DNA from: Christiangramia sabulilitoris
Lineage (GTDB): Bacteria; Bacteroidota; Bacteroidia; Flavobacteriales; Flavobacteriaceae
Direction of reading: 5' to 3'
Assembly (NCBI RefSeq): GCF_007050985.1
Contig: NZ_VHSF01000003.1
Coordinates: 157,499 to 221,498, forward strand
DNA length: 64,000 bases
Made by a program: the position numbers and the translations under genes. How positions within the stretch are numbered: the stretch's first letter is position 1; the number at the start of each line of letters is the position of its first letter. The notes below the pieces were generated by a model that was not told the origin of the DNA, did not search any database, and saw only the letters and a list, made by a program, of their open reading frames with translations. This document shows, one piece after another, positions 37,001 through 46,494 of the stretch.

Positions 37001-40000
37001 ATCACGCAACCTTCAGCTCCTTTAAGTGTAACCGCGACATCCAATCCTACCACCTCATTTGGAAGTTCAACAGGTTCTGCAACTGCGAACCCAACCGGAG
37101 GAACTCCTGGATATACTTATGAATGGCGTTTGGAGGGGAATAATGCTGTAATTAAAACCACTAAAACTGCTAATAATCTTGCTGCCGGTACTTATGAAGT
37201 TACTGTAATAGACGCGAAAGGTTGTATATCTTCAATTACATCAATTACCGTTCGCGACGCCTTATTTGCTGAAATAGAATCTGCGACTCAGTGTGAGGGA
37301 GACAATATTGAGGATGGCCAGATAAGAACAGGCTTTTTTAGAACCGCTAATTTAACGGCACTTGGCGGTTACGGTAATTACGAATACTCGTGGAATTTCG
37401 CTGATGGAGGACCGGTTAGAACCGGACCTGGGGAACATTCTGTAAATTATAATACACCCGGAAATAAATCGATCACGCTTACAATTACAGACCGGGATAA
37501 TTCTGGTAATGTTTTTCAAACTCTTACTCTCAACTACCAGCAATATGTGGGTCTTTGCCATGAACCTTGTGGACAGGCTCAAAATGCTCAGTTTGATGTT
37601 GATGCGATTTATATAGGAGATATAAATGGCGTAGAATTAGATCTTGATGATCCAACGGTATGTAATCCCTCAGTAAATAAATATCTATTCCTTCCTGTAT
37701 CTAAAAATGTGAATATGTATAATCCATATACAGAAGTTACATTTAAAACTACCAATGGAATAACAGATTTTTTTGAAACTCAATCTGATACAGGCTGTAA
37801 AGATGAAGATGAAATCGATGAAATCCCGGCATCAGAAAACCAGGGTAAGGTAAACAAAGTAGGTGATTTCATCAGGCTAACTAATGAACCTATAGAATAT
37901 AATTGTAACGATGCTTTAGAAATAGAAGGCTTTTATATCACCTACACCAATGTTTCCAAAAAAGATTGTTTTAGCAATAATAAAGGATTTTGTTATTCCA
38001 TAAACGAGCCCGTAACGGTACCCACTCCGGTATATGTAGAAGCAACTCCTACAGATATTTTGTGTAAAGGTGAATCCACGGGAATAATCAATGCCAGAGG
38101 AACCGGTGGTTTTGCACCTTACAGATTCAATATTACTGGTGCGAATGATGTATACTCTAGCTCAAATACTTTTAACAATCTTGCTGCAGGCACCTATACC
38201 GTTTACATTGAAGATTCAAGAGGTAATAGAAATTCAGATTCTGTGGTTATTGAAGAACCGGCAACGGTAATCACTTTAAATATTGTACCAGATAACCCCG
38301 ATTGTTTTGGAGATCTAGGGTCTGCGACAGCTACCGCCTCTGGAGGTACACCTTTATCTGGCAATGCGTACGAATACCTATGGAATGATCCAAATGAACA
38401 AACTACTGCTACCGCAACCAATCTTACTGCAGGAACCTATACTGTTACTGTAACCGATGCCAATGGATGCCAGGAAATTGAAAGTGTTACTATTGTTGAG
38501 CCAGTAGAACTAACCGTTCCCGATGCCGGAGAGCCTCAGTCTCTGGGTTGTGGAATTTTTGAAACAACTTTAAATGCTAATACACCAACAGAAGGGAATG
38601 GAGAATGGTCTATTGATACTGGAAATTCCGCTATGGGAGGTACTATTATCGATACCGATGATCCAAACTCAGGATTCACTGGAAACCCAGGGACTTATAC
38701 CCTTAACTGGACAATAGCGAATGCAGATGGATCTTGTTCGCAAACAGATACTGTTACCATTGAATTTGCAGGAGATTGTAATGCCTTGGACTTTGATGGT
38801 GAGGATGACCACATCTCAATGGGAGATAATTATGGTTTCACCTCTGGGGCATTCACATTTGAGATCTGGGTTAAACCTGAATCAACCTCCGGCCTAAAGA
38901 CAATTTTCTCTAAAAAGGATAAATCCAATCCTACCGCAGGCGGATATGATCTTATTATAAATAATGGTTCACCTACTTTCAGATGGGGGAATAAATCTGC
39001 TACCACCTCCAAAATTATAAACACCAGCCGATGGTATCACCTCGCTGTTGTTTTTCAGAATAATACAGCTAGATTATATGTAGATGGAATAGAGGTTGGC
39101 AATACGAGTGGCACATCGAATCCATCAACAACTGTCGCTCCTTTTCTAATGGGCGCAATTTATGATTCTGCCAGTCCCTGGAGCCCAAAGAATTATTTCT
39201 CAGGATGGATGGAAGAATTCCGTATCTGGAATAAGGCTTTGATACCAGAGCAAATTAGATTTATGATGAATCAGCGATTAGATCTAATCTCCAGTCCTAA
39301 TTCTGCAACGCCAATAGATGGCGAACTTATACAACATCGAAACACAGGTAGTTATCATCAGGACAACCAAAACTATAACTTAGATCAAAATAATAAACGC
39401 TGGTATGATCTTAATTGGGGAGATCTCCAGGGTTATTATCGATTAATCTCTAATGATCCTGACCCTGCAGAAAATTTAATTTCTCACGATATTTCTTTGA
39501 AGCCTTCTGCCGGTCTTACTCCAGATTTAGCTCTTACTAAAGCAGATGGTAAATTAATCAATATTGAAACGGAACAGGAAAATACAGCTCCCCTTCCGTA
39601 TATTTCAAACCAGGATGGCTCCTGGAGAGATAAATCTACCTGGCTAAGACCAGATGTATGGAATGTACCCAACGGGAAGGGTATAAACGACAATCCTATT
39701 AATTGGAATATTGTCGAAGTTAATAACAATATATTCTCTACAGCACAGGACATTCAGGTATTGGGGCTTTTTTCCAAATTGGGAGAATTATTAATCGATG
39801 GTAATGTTGAAGATGAATCCGGCCAGGGATTAACAGTCACGCATTATCTAAGATTAGATGGCAGTATTAATCTTGAAGGTAACTCTCAGCTTATACAAAC
39901 AGAAGGGAGTATTCTGGAAGAAGCCAGTTCTGGCTATATAGATATTGATCAGCAGGGAACAGCGAACAGCTTTAATTACAACTACTGGTCTTCCCCGGTT

Positions 40001-41563
40001 TCTACTACCGGTAATCCCAACAATTCGGGTTACACTATAGAAGATATTCTTTTAGATGGTTCAGATCCCGATGCTCCGGCAACTATAGATTTTAATAATC
40101 AATATCATTGGGCAGATGGCAACTATACCGGAAATGCCCGTATAAGTACCTATTGGCTCTATAATTTTGGTGATCCAGAAGATGATTTTAACGGGGAGGC
40201 AGATGATTATTTCTCATGGAGCCAGTTTGACCAAACAGAATCTTTGCCCCCGGGTATAGGTTATACGATGAAGGGTACCAGGGGATACGTCCCGATTAGC
40301 ACCAGGCAGAATTATACTTTCCGGGGTAAGCCGCACAATGGGGATATTAGCGTTAGCGTTGGAGTAGACCAGAATCTCTTGACGGGAAATCCATATCCAT
40401 CAGCTATTGATGCCCTGCAATTTATTAATGAAAATATTAGTGATTTTAACGGAGCCCTTTATTTCTGGGACCATTTTGGAAAGGAAGATTCTCATTACCT
40501 GGAAGAATATGTCGGCGGATATGCCGTCTATAACCTTTCCGGTGGAATTTCTTCGGCTTCATCTGTAGATTCAAGGATAAACAATAATGAAGATTCCAGT
40601 CAAAAAGATCCTCCAGGTCAATTTATACCGGTGGGACAGGCTTTCTTTATCAATACTAAGGGAGTAGATAATCCAATCACGATTACCTACAAAAATAAAT
40701 ATCGTGCTTTCATACTGGAATCTGAAAAAGATAATAATGGAAATGATCTTTCTCAATTTCACAGTCAGGAAAAGGATAATCCTAAAGCTGACCAGGACAA
40801 GGCCAACCTGGATGAACGCTATAAGATTAGACTTAAATTTGAATCTCCTAAAGGATATCACAGGCAGATCCTGGTAACAGCAGATGAAAATGCAACAGGA
40901 GGTTTTGACCTTGGTTATGACGCACCGCTTATTGAGAATAATGTTGAAGATATGTACTGGATGATTAGTGATACCGAATTCGTTATCCAGGCAGTTCCTG
41001 ATTTTGAGCCCGAACGTGTTTTACCCTTAGGTATTAAAGTTGCTGAAGCCGGAGAATTTACCATTAGGGTAGATGAAACTGAGAATTTGAAATCAAGTTT
41101 CGAGATCTTCCTTAAGGATAATTCGAATGACGAATATTATAAAATATCTGAAGAAGACTTTACAACCACAATCGAAGAGACCGGATCGTTCAATGATAGG
41201 TTTGAAGTTGTTTTCAGAAATAAGAATTCTGTAGAAGAAACCGAGGAAAATGAGTCTGAAGAGCCTGAGAAGGAAAATCCTGTTCAACCTGAAAACCCTG
41301 ACCTGGAACCTAAGGACGAATTTCTTAGCCTGGACTATTATAAGGATACAGATGAGATCTCACTGGAAAATCCGGATCTACTGAACATCGAACGGGTAGA
41401 AATATACAGCGTTTCGGGACAAAGAATTATGAGCTTTGAAAACATTCCCTCAGAGCAAGTGGTAAGGCTGAGAATAAGACAGCAGCTAAGTGCGGCAGTT
41501 TATATCGTGAAGTTATTTTCTGAGGATAAGATCATCACTAAAAAGATCATTATCACTAAATAA
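34064..41563 (+). CDS. Giant T9SS cargo protein with SprB repeats and LamG domain (about 2499 aa)
   Basis: Exported giant protein. I start it at ATG 34064 (MHKITRGSQIRYLLIALTLL, signal peptide) although TTG 34055 and GTG 34058 are in frame. One divergent SprB-type repeat is followed by nine almost identical 79-residue SprB repeats (ELIIANSTTTPVSCNGG to TVTVTEPD) and several divergent ones. A PKD-like stretch with unusual cysteines comes next, then more SprB repeats, a LamG domain (about 1572-1720, ALDFDGEDDHISMGDNYGF) and the same C-terminal block as its neighbour (GNPYPSAIDALQF, KFESPKGYHRQILVT, YDAPLIENNVEDMYW). It ends in a type A T9SS sorting domain after an acidic E/P-rich linker. SprB repeats are known from the Flavobacterium gliding adhesin SprB; an adhesive role is likely but not proven. 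Confidence 0.9.
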   Translation: MHKITRGSQIRYLLIALTLLISITSISGVDGDFILNITSDHTNSSCNSSNDGSIAINVTGGDGNYNYHWTGPNGFTATSKDISNLSPGSYTVTVTDESDGENSETIIVAEPDELIIANSTTTPVSCNGGNDGTVTAGTISGGNTTFQYSIDGSNFQSSKTFNDLSAGNYTITVRDEKGCEDTETVTIAEPNELIITGSTTAPVSCNGGTDGSVTAGTISGGNTTFEYSIDGTNFQSSKIFNDLSAGNYTITVRDDKGCQDTETVTVAQPDELIIDNSTTTPVSCNGGNDGTVTAGTITGGNTTFQYSIDGSNFQSSKVFNDLSAGNYTITVRDDKNCEDTETVTVTEPDELIIANSTTTPVSCNGGNDGSVTAGTISGGNTTFQFSIDGSNFQSSKVFNDLSAGNYTITVRDDKNCEDTETVTVTEPDELIIANSTTTPVSCNGGNDGSVTAGTISGGNTTFQFSIDGTNFQSSKVFNDLSAGNYTITVRDDKNCEDTETVTVTEPDELIIANSTTTPVSCNGGNDGSVTAGTITGGNTTFQYSIDGTNFQSSKVFNDLAAGNYTITVRDDKNCEDTETVTVTEPDELIIANSTTTPVSCNGGNDGTVTAGTISGGNITFQYSIDGTNFQSSKTFNDLAAGNYTITVRDDKGCQDTETVTVAQPDELIIANSTTTPVSCNGGNDGTVTAGTISGGNSNFQFSIDGSNFQSSKTFNDLSAGNYTITVRDDKNCEDTETVTVTEPDELIIANSTTTPVSCNGGNDGTVTAGTITGGNSTFQYSIDGSNFQSSKTFNDLSAGNYTITVRDDKNCEDTETVTVTEPDQLNISGTSTSAVSCNGGNDGSINVGTVTGGTSPYLYSLDNANFQSSPAFENLPAAEYTVFIVDDNGCSLQDFIEITEPEQLDADISKTNVNCYGDATGKINLTNVEGGHNNYEFSLDEVTWQGDSEFTGLVAGTYSVFMRDADYPGCSRLLDNEVVITQPSAPLSVTATSNPTTSFGSSTGSATANPTGGTPGYTYEWRLEGNNAVIKTTKTANNLAAGTYEVTVIDAKGCISSITSITVRDALFAEIESATQCEGDNIEDGQIRTGFFRTANLTALGGYGNYEYSWNFADGGPVRTGPGEHSVNYNTPGNKSITLTITDRDNSGNVFQTLTLNYQQYVGLCHEPCGQAQNAQFDVDAIYIGDINGVELDLDDPTVCNPSVNKYLFLPVSKNVNMYNPYTEVTFKTTNGITDFFETQSDTGCKDEDEIDEIPASENQGKVNKVGDFIRLTNEPIEYNCNDALEIEGFYITYTNVSKKDCFSNNKGFCYSINEPVTVPTPVYVEATPTDILCKGESTGIINARGTGGFAPYRFNITGANDVYSSSNTFNNLAAGTYTVYIEDSRGNRNSDSVVIEEPATVITLNIVPDNPDCFGDLGSATATASGGTPLSGNAYEYLWNDPNEQTTATATNLTAGTYTVTVTDANGCQEIESVTIVEPVELTVPDAGEPQSLGCGIFETTLNANTPTEGNGEWSIDTGNSAMGGTIIDTDDPNSGFTGNPGTYTLNWTIANADGSCSQTDTVTIEFAGDCNALDFDGEDDHISMGDNYGFTSGAFTFEIWVKPESTSGLKTIFSKKDKSNPTAGGYDLIINNGSPTFRWGNKSATTSKIINTSRWYHLAVVFQNNTARLYVDGIEVGNTSGTSNPSTTVAPFLMGAIYDSASPWSPKNYFSGWMEEFRIWNKALIPEQIRFMMNQRLDLISSPNSATPIDGELIQHRNTGSYHQDNQNYNLDQNNKRWYDLNWGDLQGYYRLISNDPDPAENLISHDISLKPSAGLTPDLALTKADGKLINIETEQENTAPLPYISNQDGSWRDKSTWLRPDVWNVPNGKGINDNPINWNIVEVNNNIFSTAQDIQVLGLFSKLGELLIDGNVEDESGQGLTVTHYLRLDGSINLEGNSQLIQTEGSILEEASSGYIDIDQQGTANSFNYNYWSSPVSTTGNPNNSGYTIEDILLDGSDPDAPATIDFNNQYHWADGNYTGNARISTYWLYNFGDPEDDFNGEADDYFSWSQFDQTESLPPGIGYTMKGTRGYVPISTRQNYTFRGKPHNGDISVSVGVDQNLLTGNPYPSAIDALQFINENISDFNGALYFWDHFGKEDSHYLEEYVGGYAVYNLSGGISSASSVDSRINNNEDSSQKDPPGQFIPVGQAFFINTKGVDNPITITYKNKYRAFILESEKDNNGNDLSQFHSQEKDNPKADQDKANLDERYKIRLKFESPKGYHRQILVTADENATGGFDLGYDAPLIENNVEDMYWMISDTEFVIQAVPDFEPERVLPLGIKVAEAGEFTIRVDETENLKSSFEIFLKDNSNDEYYKISEEDFTTTIEETGSFNDRFEVVFRNKNSVEETEENESEEPEKENPVQPENPDLEPKDEFLSLDYYKDTDEISLENPDLLNIERVEIYSVSGQRIMSFENIPSEQVVRLRIRQQLSAAVYIVKLFSEDKIITKKIIITK
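34400..36532 (+). repeat. Nine tandem 237-bp repeats (SprB modules)
   Basis: Copies start at 34400, 34637, 34874, 35111, 35348, 35585, 35822, 36059 and 36296, exactly 237 bp (79 codons) apart. Copies 4-6 differ from each other at very few bases, while the flanking repeats before 34400 and after 36533 are clearly diverged. Differences are shared in patches (KNCEDTETVTVTEP versus KGCQDTETVTVAQP endings), as expected of recombination or gene conversion. The block also creates a long antisense open frame with no independent support. Confidence 0.95.
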
Positions 41564-41564
41564 A

Positions 41565-42194
41565 TTATCCACGATACTTCATAGGCAGATAAACCACCTT
41601 TTTAGTATCGAAAAATTCTTCCTCAAAAAAAGTTGAAAGTTCAAAGATTTCTGCAGTGCGGTAATCTTTGAGCTCTTCACTTAGATCTCCACCTTTTAAA
41701 TATAGAATCCCATTTTTCCTTTCGTGCAGGCTTTCTTTCGCTATTTTCCCCTTCACCCATCTAACAAACGTGGGCATAATTGCCACCGCCCTGCTCACTA
41801 TAAAATCGTAGTTTCCCGAGATTTCCTCAACTCTATGATTGAAGGAAGTTACATTTTCCAGGCCCAGACCTTCAGAAACTTCGTCTACCACCTTTATTTT
41901 TTTTCCTATAGAATCTACCAGATGGAATGTACTTTCAGGAAACATTATTGCTAATGGAATTCCAGGAAATCCTCCGCCGGTACCCACATCAAGAATTTTC
42001 GACCCAGGCCTGAATTCCTGAACCTTTGAAATTCCTAAAGAATGAACAACGTGCCGCAGGTACAGTTCATCAATATCTTTTCTTGAAACTACGTTGATCT
42101 TGAGATTCCAGTCTTTATAAAGCTCTTCGAGTTTTTCAAATTTTGAGATCTGATCTTCTGTTAGATGCGGAAAGTATTTTCTTATTAATTCCAA
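41565..42194 (-). CDS. rsmG: 16S rRNA (guanine527-N7)-methyltransferase RsmG
   Basis: Methylates G527 of 16S rRNA using SAM. The family pattern is complete: NVVSRKDIDELYLRHVVHSL near the N-terminus, motif I ILDVGTGGGFPGIPLAI, FHLVDSIGKKI for the adenosine site, VEEISGNYDFIVSRAVA, and LYLKGGDLSEEL near the end. At 209 residues it is standard. The start is TTG at 42194 (MELIRKYFPHLTEDQ), since no in-frame ATG exists nearby and the N-terminus fits the family. An exact -7 box lies 17 bp upstream. It faces tail to tail with the second giant cargo gene. Confidence 0.95.
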   Translation of the reverse strand: MELIRKYFPHLTEDQISKFEKLEELYKDWNLKINVVSRKDIDELYLRHVVHSLGISKVQEFRPGSKILDVGTGGGFPGIPLAIMFPESTFHLVDSIGKKIKVVDEVSEGLGLENVTSFNHRVEEISGNYDFIVSRAVAIMPTFVRWVKGKIAKESLHERKNGILYLKGGDLSEELKDYRTAEIFELSTFFEEEFFDTKKVVYLPMKYRG

Positions 42195-42210
42195 AGCCGA
42201 ATATTTTCTG

Positions 42211-42218
42211 CAAAAGTA
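42211..42218 (-). promoter_or_regulatory. Promoter -7 box of rsmG
   Basis: The minus strand reads TACTTTTG, an exact TAnnTTTG match, 16 bp before the TTG start and supporting that start. Confidence 0.65.
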
Positions 42219-42274
42219 ATTAATTTTTATTGCTAAATTTTTTCAAATTGGGAACAGTGGAATTTTTAAAATTT

Positions 42275-42282
42275 TAACTTTG
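42275..42282 (+). promoter_or_regulatory. Promoter -7 box of the aminotransferase gene
   Basis: TAACTTTG, exact consensus, 70 bp before the ATG; TTG at 42248-42250 is a possible -33 element. Confidence 0.6.
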
Positions 42283-42352
42283 ATGCTGTCTTCGTTAATT
42301 TGGAAGATACGCGCAAATAACAGTTGCCTCAGGCAAATTAAAATTTATCATT

Positions 42353-43540
42353 ATGCAGGAAAAACTATCGAATCGTATAAACTCAATGGCAACCTCACAA
42401 ACTCTTGCTATGGCAGCTAAAGCGCGTGAACTTAAAGCTGAAGGAAAAGATATTATTGGGCTAAGCCTGGGAGAACCAGATTTTAATACTCCAGATTTCA
42501 TCAAAGAAGCGGCAATAACTGCTATTAATGAGAACTATAATTCTTACACTCCTGTTGATGGATATGTTGAATTAAAGGATGCGGTAATCAACAAATTTAA
42601 AAGGGACAATAATCTTACTTATGACAGGTCACAAATAGTTGTATCTACCGGGGCCAAGCAATCACTGGCCAATGTTGCTATGGTCGTTTTAAATCCGGGT
42701 GATGAAGTGCTTTTACCCTGCCCCTACTGGGTAAGTTATGCCGAAATTGTAAAGTTGGCAGAAGGAGTCCCGGTAGAGATTCCAACTACTGTGGAAACAG
42801 ATTTTAAGATCACTCCCGCCCAGCTTGAAGCTGCGATCACTCCTAAAACCAAAATGATCTGGTATAGTTCTCCCTGCAACCCTAGCGGTATGGTATATAG
42901 TAAGGAGGAATTACGAGCCCTGGCCGATGTACTTAAGAAATATCCCGAAATCATTATAGTTAGTGATGAAATATATGAGCATATCAATTTTGTAGGAGAT
43001 CATGCGTCCATGGCAGAATTTGATGATATGTATGAGCGTACGGTCACTGTAAACGGGGTTTCAAAAGCATTTGCCATGACCGGATGGAGAATTGGTTATA
43101 TAGGTGCTCCGTCATATATCGCCAGAGCATGCAACAAAATGCAGGGACAAATCACCAGCGGTGCCAATTGTATTGCGCAGCGTGCCGTAATTACGGCCCT
43201 TGAAGCTCCCGTGAGCAAGATTAGTCATATGATCGATACCTTTAAGGAACGCCGAAAACTTATCATAGACCTTTTAGGCGAAATCGACGGATTCGTAACT
43301 ACCGAACCTCAAGGTGCTTTTTATGTATTTCCTAATGTGTCTGCATTTTTTGGAAAAACGATCAAAGGCCACAAAATTCTGAATGCAACAGACTTCAGTC
43401 TATTTTTACTTGAAGAGGCGAACGTCGCTACGGTTACAGGCGATGCTTTTGGTAATCCGGAATGTATAAGGATTTCATACGCTGCCAGTGAAAGTCAAAT
43501 TGAGGAAGCTTTGAAAAGAATAAAAAATGCGCTTTCGTAA
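42353..43540 (+). CDS. Pyridoxal-phosphate aminotransferase (aspartate aminotransferase-like, class I)
   Basis: A 395-residue class I aminotransferase of the subgroup that includes bacterial aspartate aminotransferases. Visible features are GLSLGEPDFNTPDFI, the PLP-phosphate site STGAKQSLAN, WYSSPCNPSGMVYS with the conserved Asn-Pro, VSDEIYEHI with the PLP-contacting Asp and Tyr, and the Schiff-base Lys238 in NGVSKAFAMTGWRIGY. The C-terminal Arg for the substrate carboxylate is in ECIRISYAAS. It probably transaminates aspartate and glutamate, though prephenate or alanine are possible. It is monocistronic between its promoter and a bidirectional terminator. Confidence 0.9.
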   Translation: MQEKLSNRINSMATSQTLAMAAKARELKAEGKDIIGLSLGEPDFNTPDFIKEAAITAINENYNSYTPVDGYVELKDAVINKFKRDNNLTYDRSQIVVSTGAKQSLANVAMVVLNPGDEVLLPCPYWVSYAEIVKLAEGVPVEIPTTVETDFKITPAQLEAAITPKTKMIWYSSPCNPSGMVYSKEELRALADVLKKYPEIIIVSDEIYEHINFVGDHASMAEFDDMYERTVTVNGVSKAFAMTGWRIGYIGAPSYIARACNKMQGQITSGANCIAQRAVITALEAPVSKISHMIDTFKERRKLIIDLLGEIDGFVTTEPQGAFYVFPNVSAFFGKTIKGHKILNATDFSLFLLEEANVATVTGDAFGNPECIRISYAASESQIEEALKRIKNALS

Positions 43541-43558
43541 AGCATAAAATCTCTAATA

Positions 43559-43590
43559 AAAAAACCGGCCTGTAGCCGGTTTTTTATTTT
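43559..43590. terminator. Bidirectional terminator between the aminotransferase gene and trkH
   Basis: AAAACCGGC, loop CTGTA, GCCGGTTTT has an A run on the left and a T run on the right, so it can serve both convergent genes. Confidence 0.9.
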
Positions 43591-43617
43591 TATAGCTTTA
43601 AAGCTTCAGAAATTTAA

Positions 43618-45114
43618 TTAGCGGTTTCTCCAGAAAAATGGCGTTAATAGAATTAATACTGTAAATAATTCCAGCCTTCCTATAAGCATTAGAAAAGCAG
43701 TCCACCATTTACCAAAATCAGGAAGCATATCGAAATTATTCACCGGACTAAGGCCACCGAAAGCGGGGCCAATATTCCCTAAAGAAGAGGCTGCTCCACC
43801 AATAGCTGTTTCAAAATCCAAACCTAATGAAGCCAATACCACTGCCCCAATAATAAAAGACAACATATATAAGATAAAGAACCCCAGTATATTGAATACA
43901 ATCTCCTTACTAATAGATTTACCGTTAAAACGCACCGGTAAAATAGCGTTTGGATGAAGAGTCCGCTTAAACTCGGTTGTACCATTCTTAATCATTATAA
44001 TATGACGCATTACCTTCACTCCCCCTGCGGTAGATCCCGCTGAGCCCCCAAGAAAGAACAGACCAAAAAACAAAATTGTTAAAAATGGCGTCCACATCGT
44101 AAAATCTGCAGAAACAAATCCCGTAGTGGTTATGACACTTAGAACCTGAAAGAGAGCATGCCTGAAAGCACTTTCACCCTCACCCCAAACCATGGGATGA
44201 TCTATGGAAGATAAGCTCACATCTGCCTGAAAGTAAACGATCAATGCCGAAATTGCAGTAAAACCAAAAATGAAAATGATATACCATTTGAATTCGTCAT
44301 CATGAAGAATTTTGCTAACCTTCCCTTTAAAAGCAAAATAACTGAGAACAAAATTGCTTCCAGCAAGCAGCATGAATAATATTACGATATATTGAATTAG
44401 AGGATTGTTATTCCAGTAGGCGAGGCTGGCATTTTTCGTAGAAAAACCACCTGTGGACAGGGTACTAAACGCATGATTTATGGCGTCAAAAAAGGTCATG
44501 CCCGCCGCCCATAATAATAAAGTTTCAGCCAGGGTATAGGAGACATAAATTAACCATAACCGCTTAGCCGTATCTCTGATCCTTGGCTTTAACTTATCTG
44601 CACTAGGTCCGGGCGATTCCGCAGTAAATAGCTGCATCCCTCCTATTCCTAAAAGCGGAAGTATGGCAATAGCCAATACGATGATCCCCATCCCTCCAAT
44701 CCAATGGGTTAGACTTCGCCAGAATAAAATCCCCTTAGGTATCGCCTCGATATCATTTAATATAGAAGCACCTGTGGTAGTATACCCCGACATGGTTTCA
44801 AAAAATGCATTTGTAAAATCGGGTATAGATTCACTTATCACATAGGGCAAAGAGCCACTTAGCGCCATAAAAATCCATCCAAAGGTTACGATGATATACC
44901 CTTCCCTTATTTTCACCTCTTTACTGTGGCCACGGGTAGTAAACATGAACAAAGTCCCAATAAAAAGAGTGATTAATGCCGCAGTAGAAATTTCGAGGGT
45001 TACACCATCCTGGTAAAACCAGCTAACCACAGTTGCCAGTAACATAAAGCCACCGTTGCAAAGCAACAGTAAACCCATTACATGAAGAATTATTTGATAA
45101 TTCAGCCTGGGCAT
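43618..45114 (-). CDS. trkH: Trk-type potassium uptake membrane subunit
   Basis: K+-translocating membrane subunit of Trk, 498 residues. The four pore-loop repeats are recognisable, for example SGYTTTGASIL (first filter), FSTLSTGGFSTKNAS (second), SVITTTGFVSADF (third) and SSLGNIGPAFGG (fourth). IHWIGG-like and GGSAGSTAGGVKVMR segments are also characteristic. Its start overlaps the trkA stop by one base (TAATG), indicating translational coupling. With TrkA it forms a nucleotide-gated K+ uptake system. Confidence 0.96.
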   Translation of the reverse strand: MPRLNYQIILHVMGLLLLCNGGFMLLATVVSWFYQDGVTLEISTAALITLFIGTLFMFTTRGHSKEVKIREGYIIVTFGWIFMALSGSLPYVISESIPDFTNAFFETMSGYTTTGASILNDIEAIPKGILFWRSLTHWIGGMGIIVLAIAILPLLGIGGMQLFTAESPGPSADKLKPRIRDTAKRLWLIYVSYTLAETLLLWAAGMTFFDAINHAFSTLSTGGFSTKNASLAYWNNNPLIQYIVILFMLLAGSNFVLSYFAFKGKVSKILHDDEFKWYIIFIFGFTAISALIVYFQADVSLSSIDHPMVWGEGESAFRHALFQVLSVITTTGFVSADFTMWTPFLTILFFGLFFLGGSAGSTAGGVKVMRHIIMIKNGTTEFKRTLHPNAILPVRFNGKSISKEIVFNILGFFILYMLSFIIGAVVLASLGLDFETAIGGAASSLGNIGPAFGGLSPVNNFDMLPDFGKWWTAFLMLIGRLELFTVLILLTPFFWRNR

Positions 45115-46463
45115 TACAGAAAAAGTTTTTCTACTTTATTAATAGATCGCGGCAGGCAGCAAACTACAATTCTGTCACCTGGTTTTATAAGAAAATCGCC
45201 CAGGGCGATAAGACCTTTTCCATTTCTAATGATTCCACCAATGATGGCAGATCTTGGAAAATCCAGGTCTTTGATCTTTTTATTGCTTACCTGAGATTTG
45301 GGCTTTACGATAAACTCCAGTAATTCGGCATTCATGTTGTTCAACTTGGTCATGGCAACAACCTCTCCTTTGCGTACAAACCTGAATATATTATTCGCCG
45401 CAAGAAGTTTTTTATTGATAAGTGTATCGATCCCTATTGAATGACTTAACTGAAAATAGTCCATATTCTCAACCAGAGAGATGGTTTTCTTAACGCTTTT
45501 AGATTTTGCCACCAGGCAGGACATGATATTGGTTTCAGAGTTTCCCGTTACCGCGATAAATGCATCCATATCATGTATATTCTCCTCTTCAAGAAGCTCT
45601 ACATTTCTACCATCTCCATTAATAATTAAAGTATTTGGTAATTCGTCTGCCAGTTCATAGGCCTTTTCCCGGTCCTTTTCCACAAGCTTTACATGGAAAT
45701 TATTCCGGCAAAGATCCTCTGCAGTTTTTCTGCCAATTTTACTACCTCCAAGGATCATCACGTTCTTAATTTCCTGTCTGATCTTTCCGGTAAGTTTATA
45801 CAACTCTTCTACTCCATTCTTAAGGGTGATGAAATATACCTGATCTCCATCCTTAAACTGAGTATCCCCTCTTGGTATGAGCGTATATTGAGTTCCAAAC
45901 CTTTGAATAGCTATGGGCACGAAATTAAGTTCGGGAAATATTTTCGCAGCCTCTTTTACTGTTTTGCCCACAAAGGTAGCTGTTCGCGAAAGGCTGACCC
46001 CAATCATGGTCAATGCACCTTCTTCAAATTCATAACTATCATTGAATGCAGACTGATTCAGCAGAAGTTCTATTTCACGGGATGCCAGAGCTTCAGGAGA
46101 AATCAATTCGTCGATACCGAAACGGGTAAAGCCCAGTTCTCCCTGATTTTCAAGAAATTCAGTATTAGAAATTCTGGCAATCGTCCTTTTAGCCCCTAGT
46201 TGTTTTGCCAGCACACATACTGTAATATTGGTCGCCTCACTTGAGGTTACACTTATTACCATATCTGTATATTTAACCTGGGCGTCTTTAAGAATTTTTA
46301 TGGAGCTCGCATCGCCTTTTATTGTCCTGATATCCAAATGAGTATCTGCGTAAGCAAGATTATCTCTATTGGGGTCAATTAGCGTGATATCCTGAGATTC
46401 GAAGGAAAGTAATTTAGCTAAATGAAATCCTACTTCACCTGCACCGGCGATAATTATTTTCAT
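45114..46463 (-). CDS. trkA: Trk system potassium uptake regulatory subunit
   Basis: Cytoplasmic ring subunit that binds NAD(H)/nucleotides and gates TrkH. Two tandem RCK/Rossmann units are seen: MKIIIAGAGEVGFHLAKLL at the start and VMILGGSKIGRKTAEDL about halfway, each followed by a TrkA-C domain (QYTLIPRGDTQFKDGDQVYF and LGDFLIKPGDRIVV). At 449 residues it has the standard two-unit architecture. It is the first gene of trkAH and has an exact promoter -7 box 24 bp upstream. It is divergent from menG/ubiE. Confidence 0.97.
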   Translation of the reverse strand: MKIIIAGAGEVGFHLAKLLSFESQDITLIDPNRDNLAYADTHLDIRTIKGDASSIKILKDAQVKYTDMVISVTSSEATNITVCVLAKQLGAKRTIARISNTEFLENQGELGFTRFGIDELISPEALASREIELLLNQSAFNDSYEFEEGALTMIGVSLSRTATFVGKTVKEAAKIFPELNFVPIAIQRFGTQYTLIPRGDTQFKDGDQVYFITLKNGVEELYKLTGKIRQEIKNVMILGGSKIGRKTAEDLCRNNFHVKLVEKDREKAYELADELPNTLIINGDGRNVELLEEENIHDMDAFIAVTGNSETNIMSCLVAKSKSVKKTISLVENMDYFQLSHSIGIDTLINKKLLAANNIFRFVRKGEVVAMTKLNNMNAELLEFIVKPKSQVSNKKIKDLDFPRSAIIGGIIRNGKGLIALGDFLIKPGDRIVVCCLPRSINKVEKLFL

Positions 46464-46486
46464 ATAAAAGCTTCAAATTGAGAAGG

Positions 46487-46494
46487 CAAAGTTA
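46487..46494 (-). promoter_or_regulatory. Promoter -7 box of trkAH
   Basis: The minus strand reads TAACTTTG, exact consensus, 23 bp before the trkA ATG. Confidence 0.7.
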
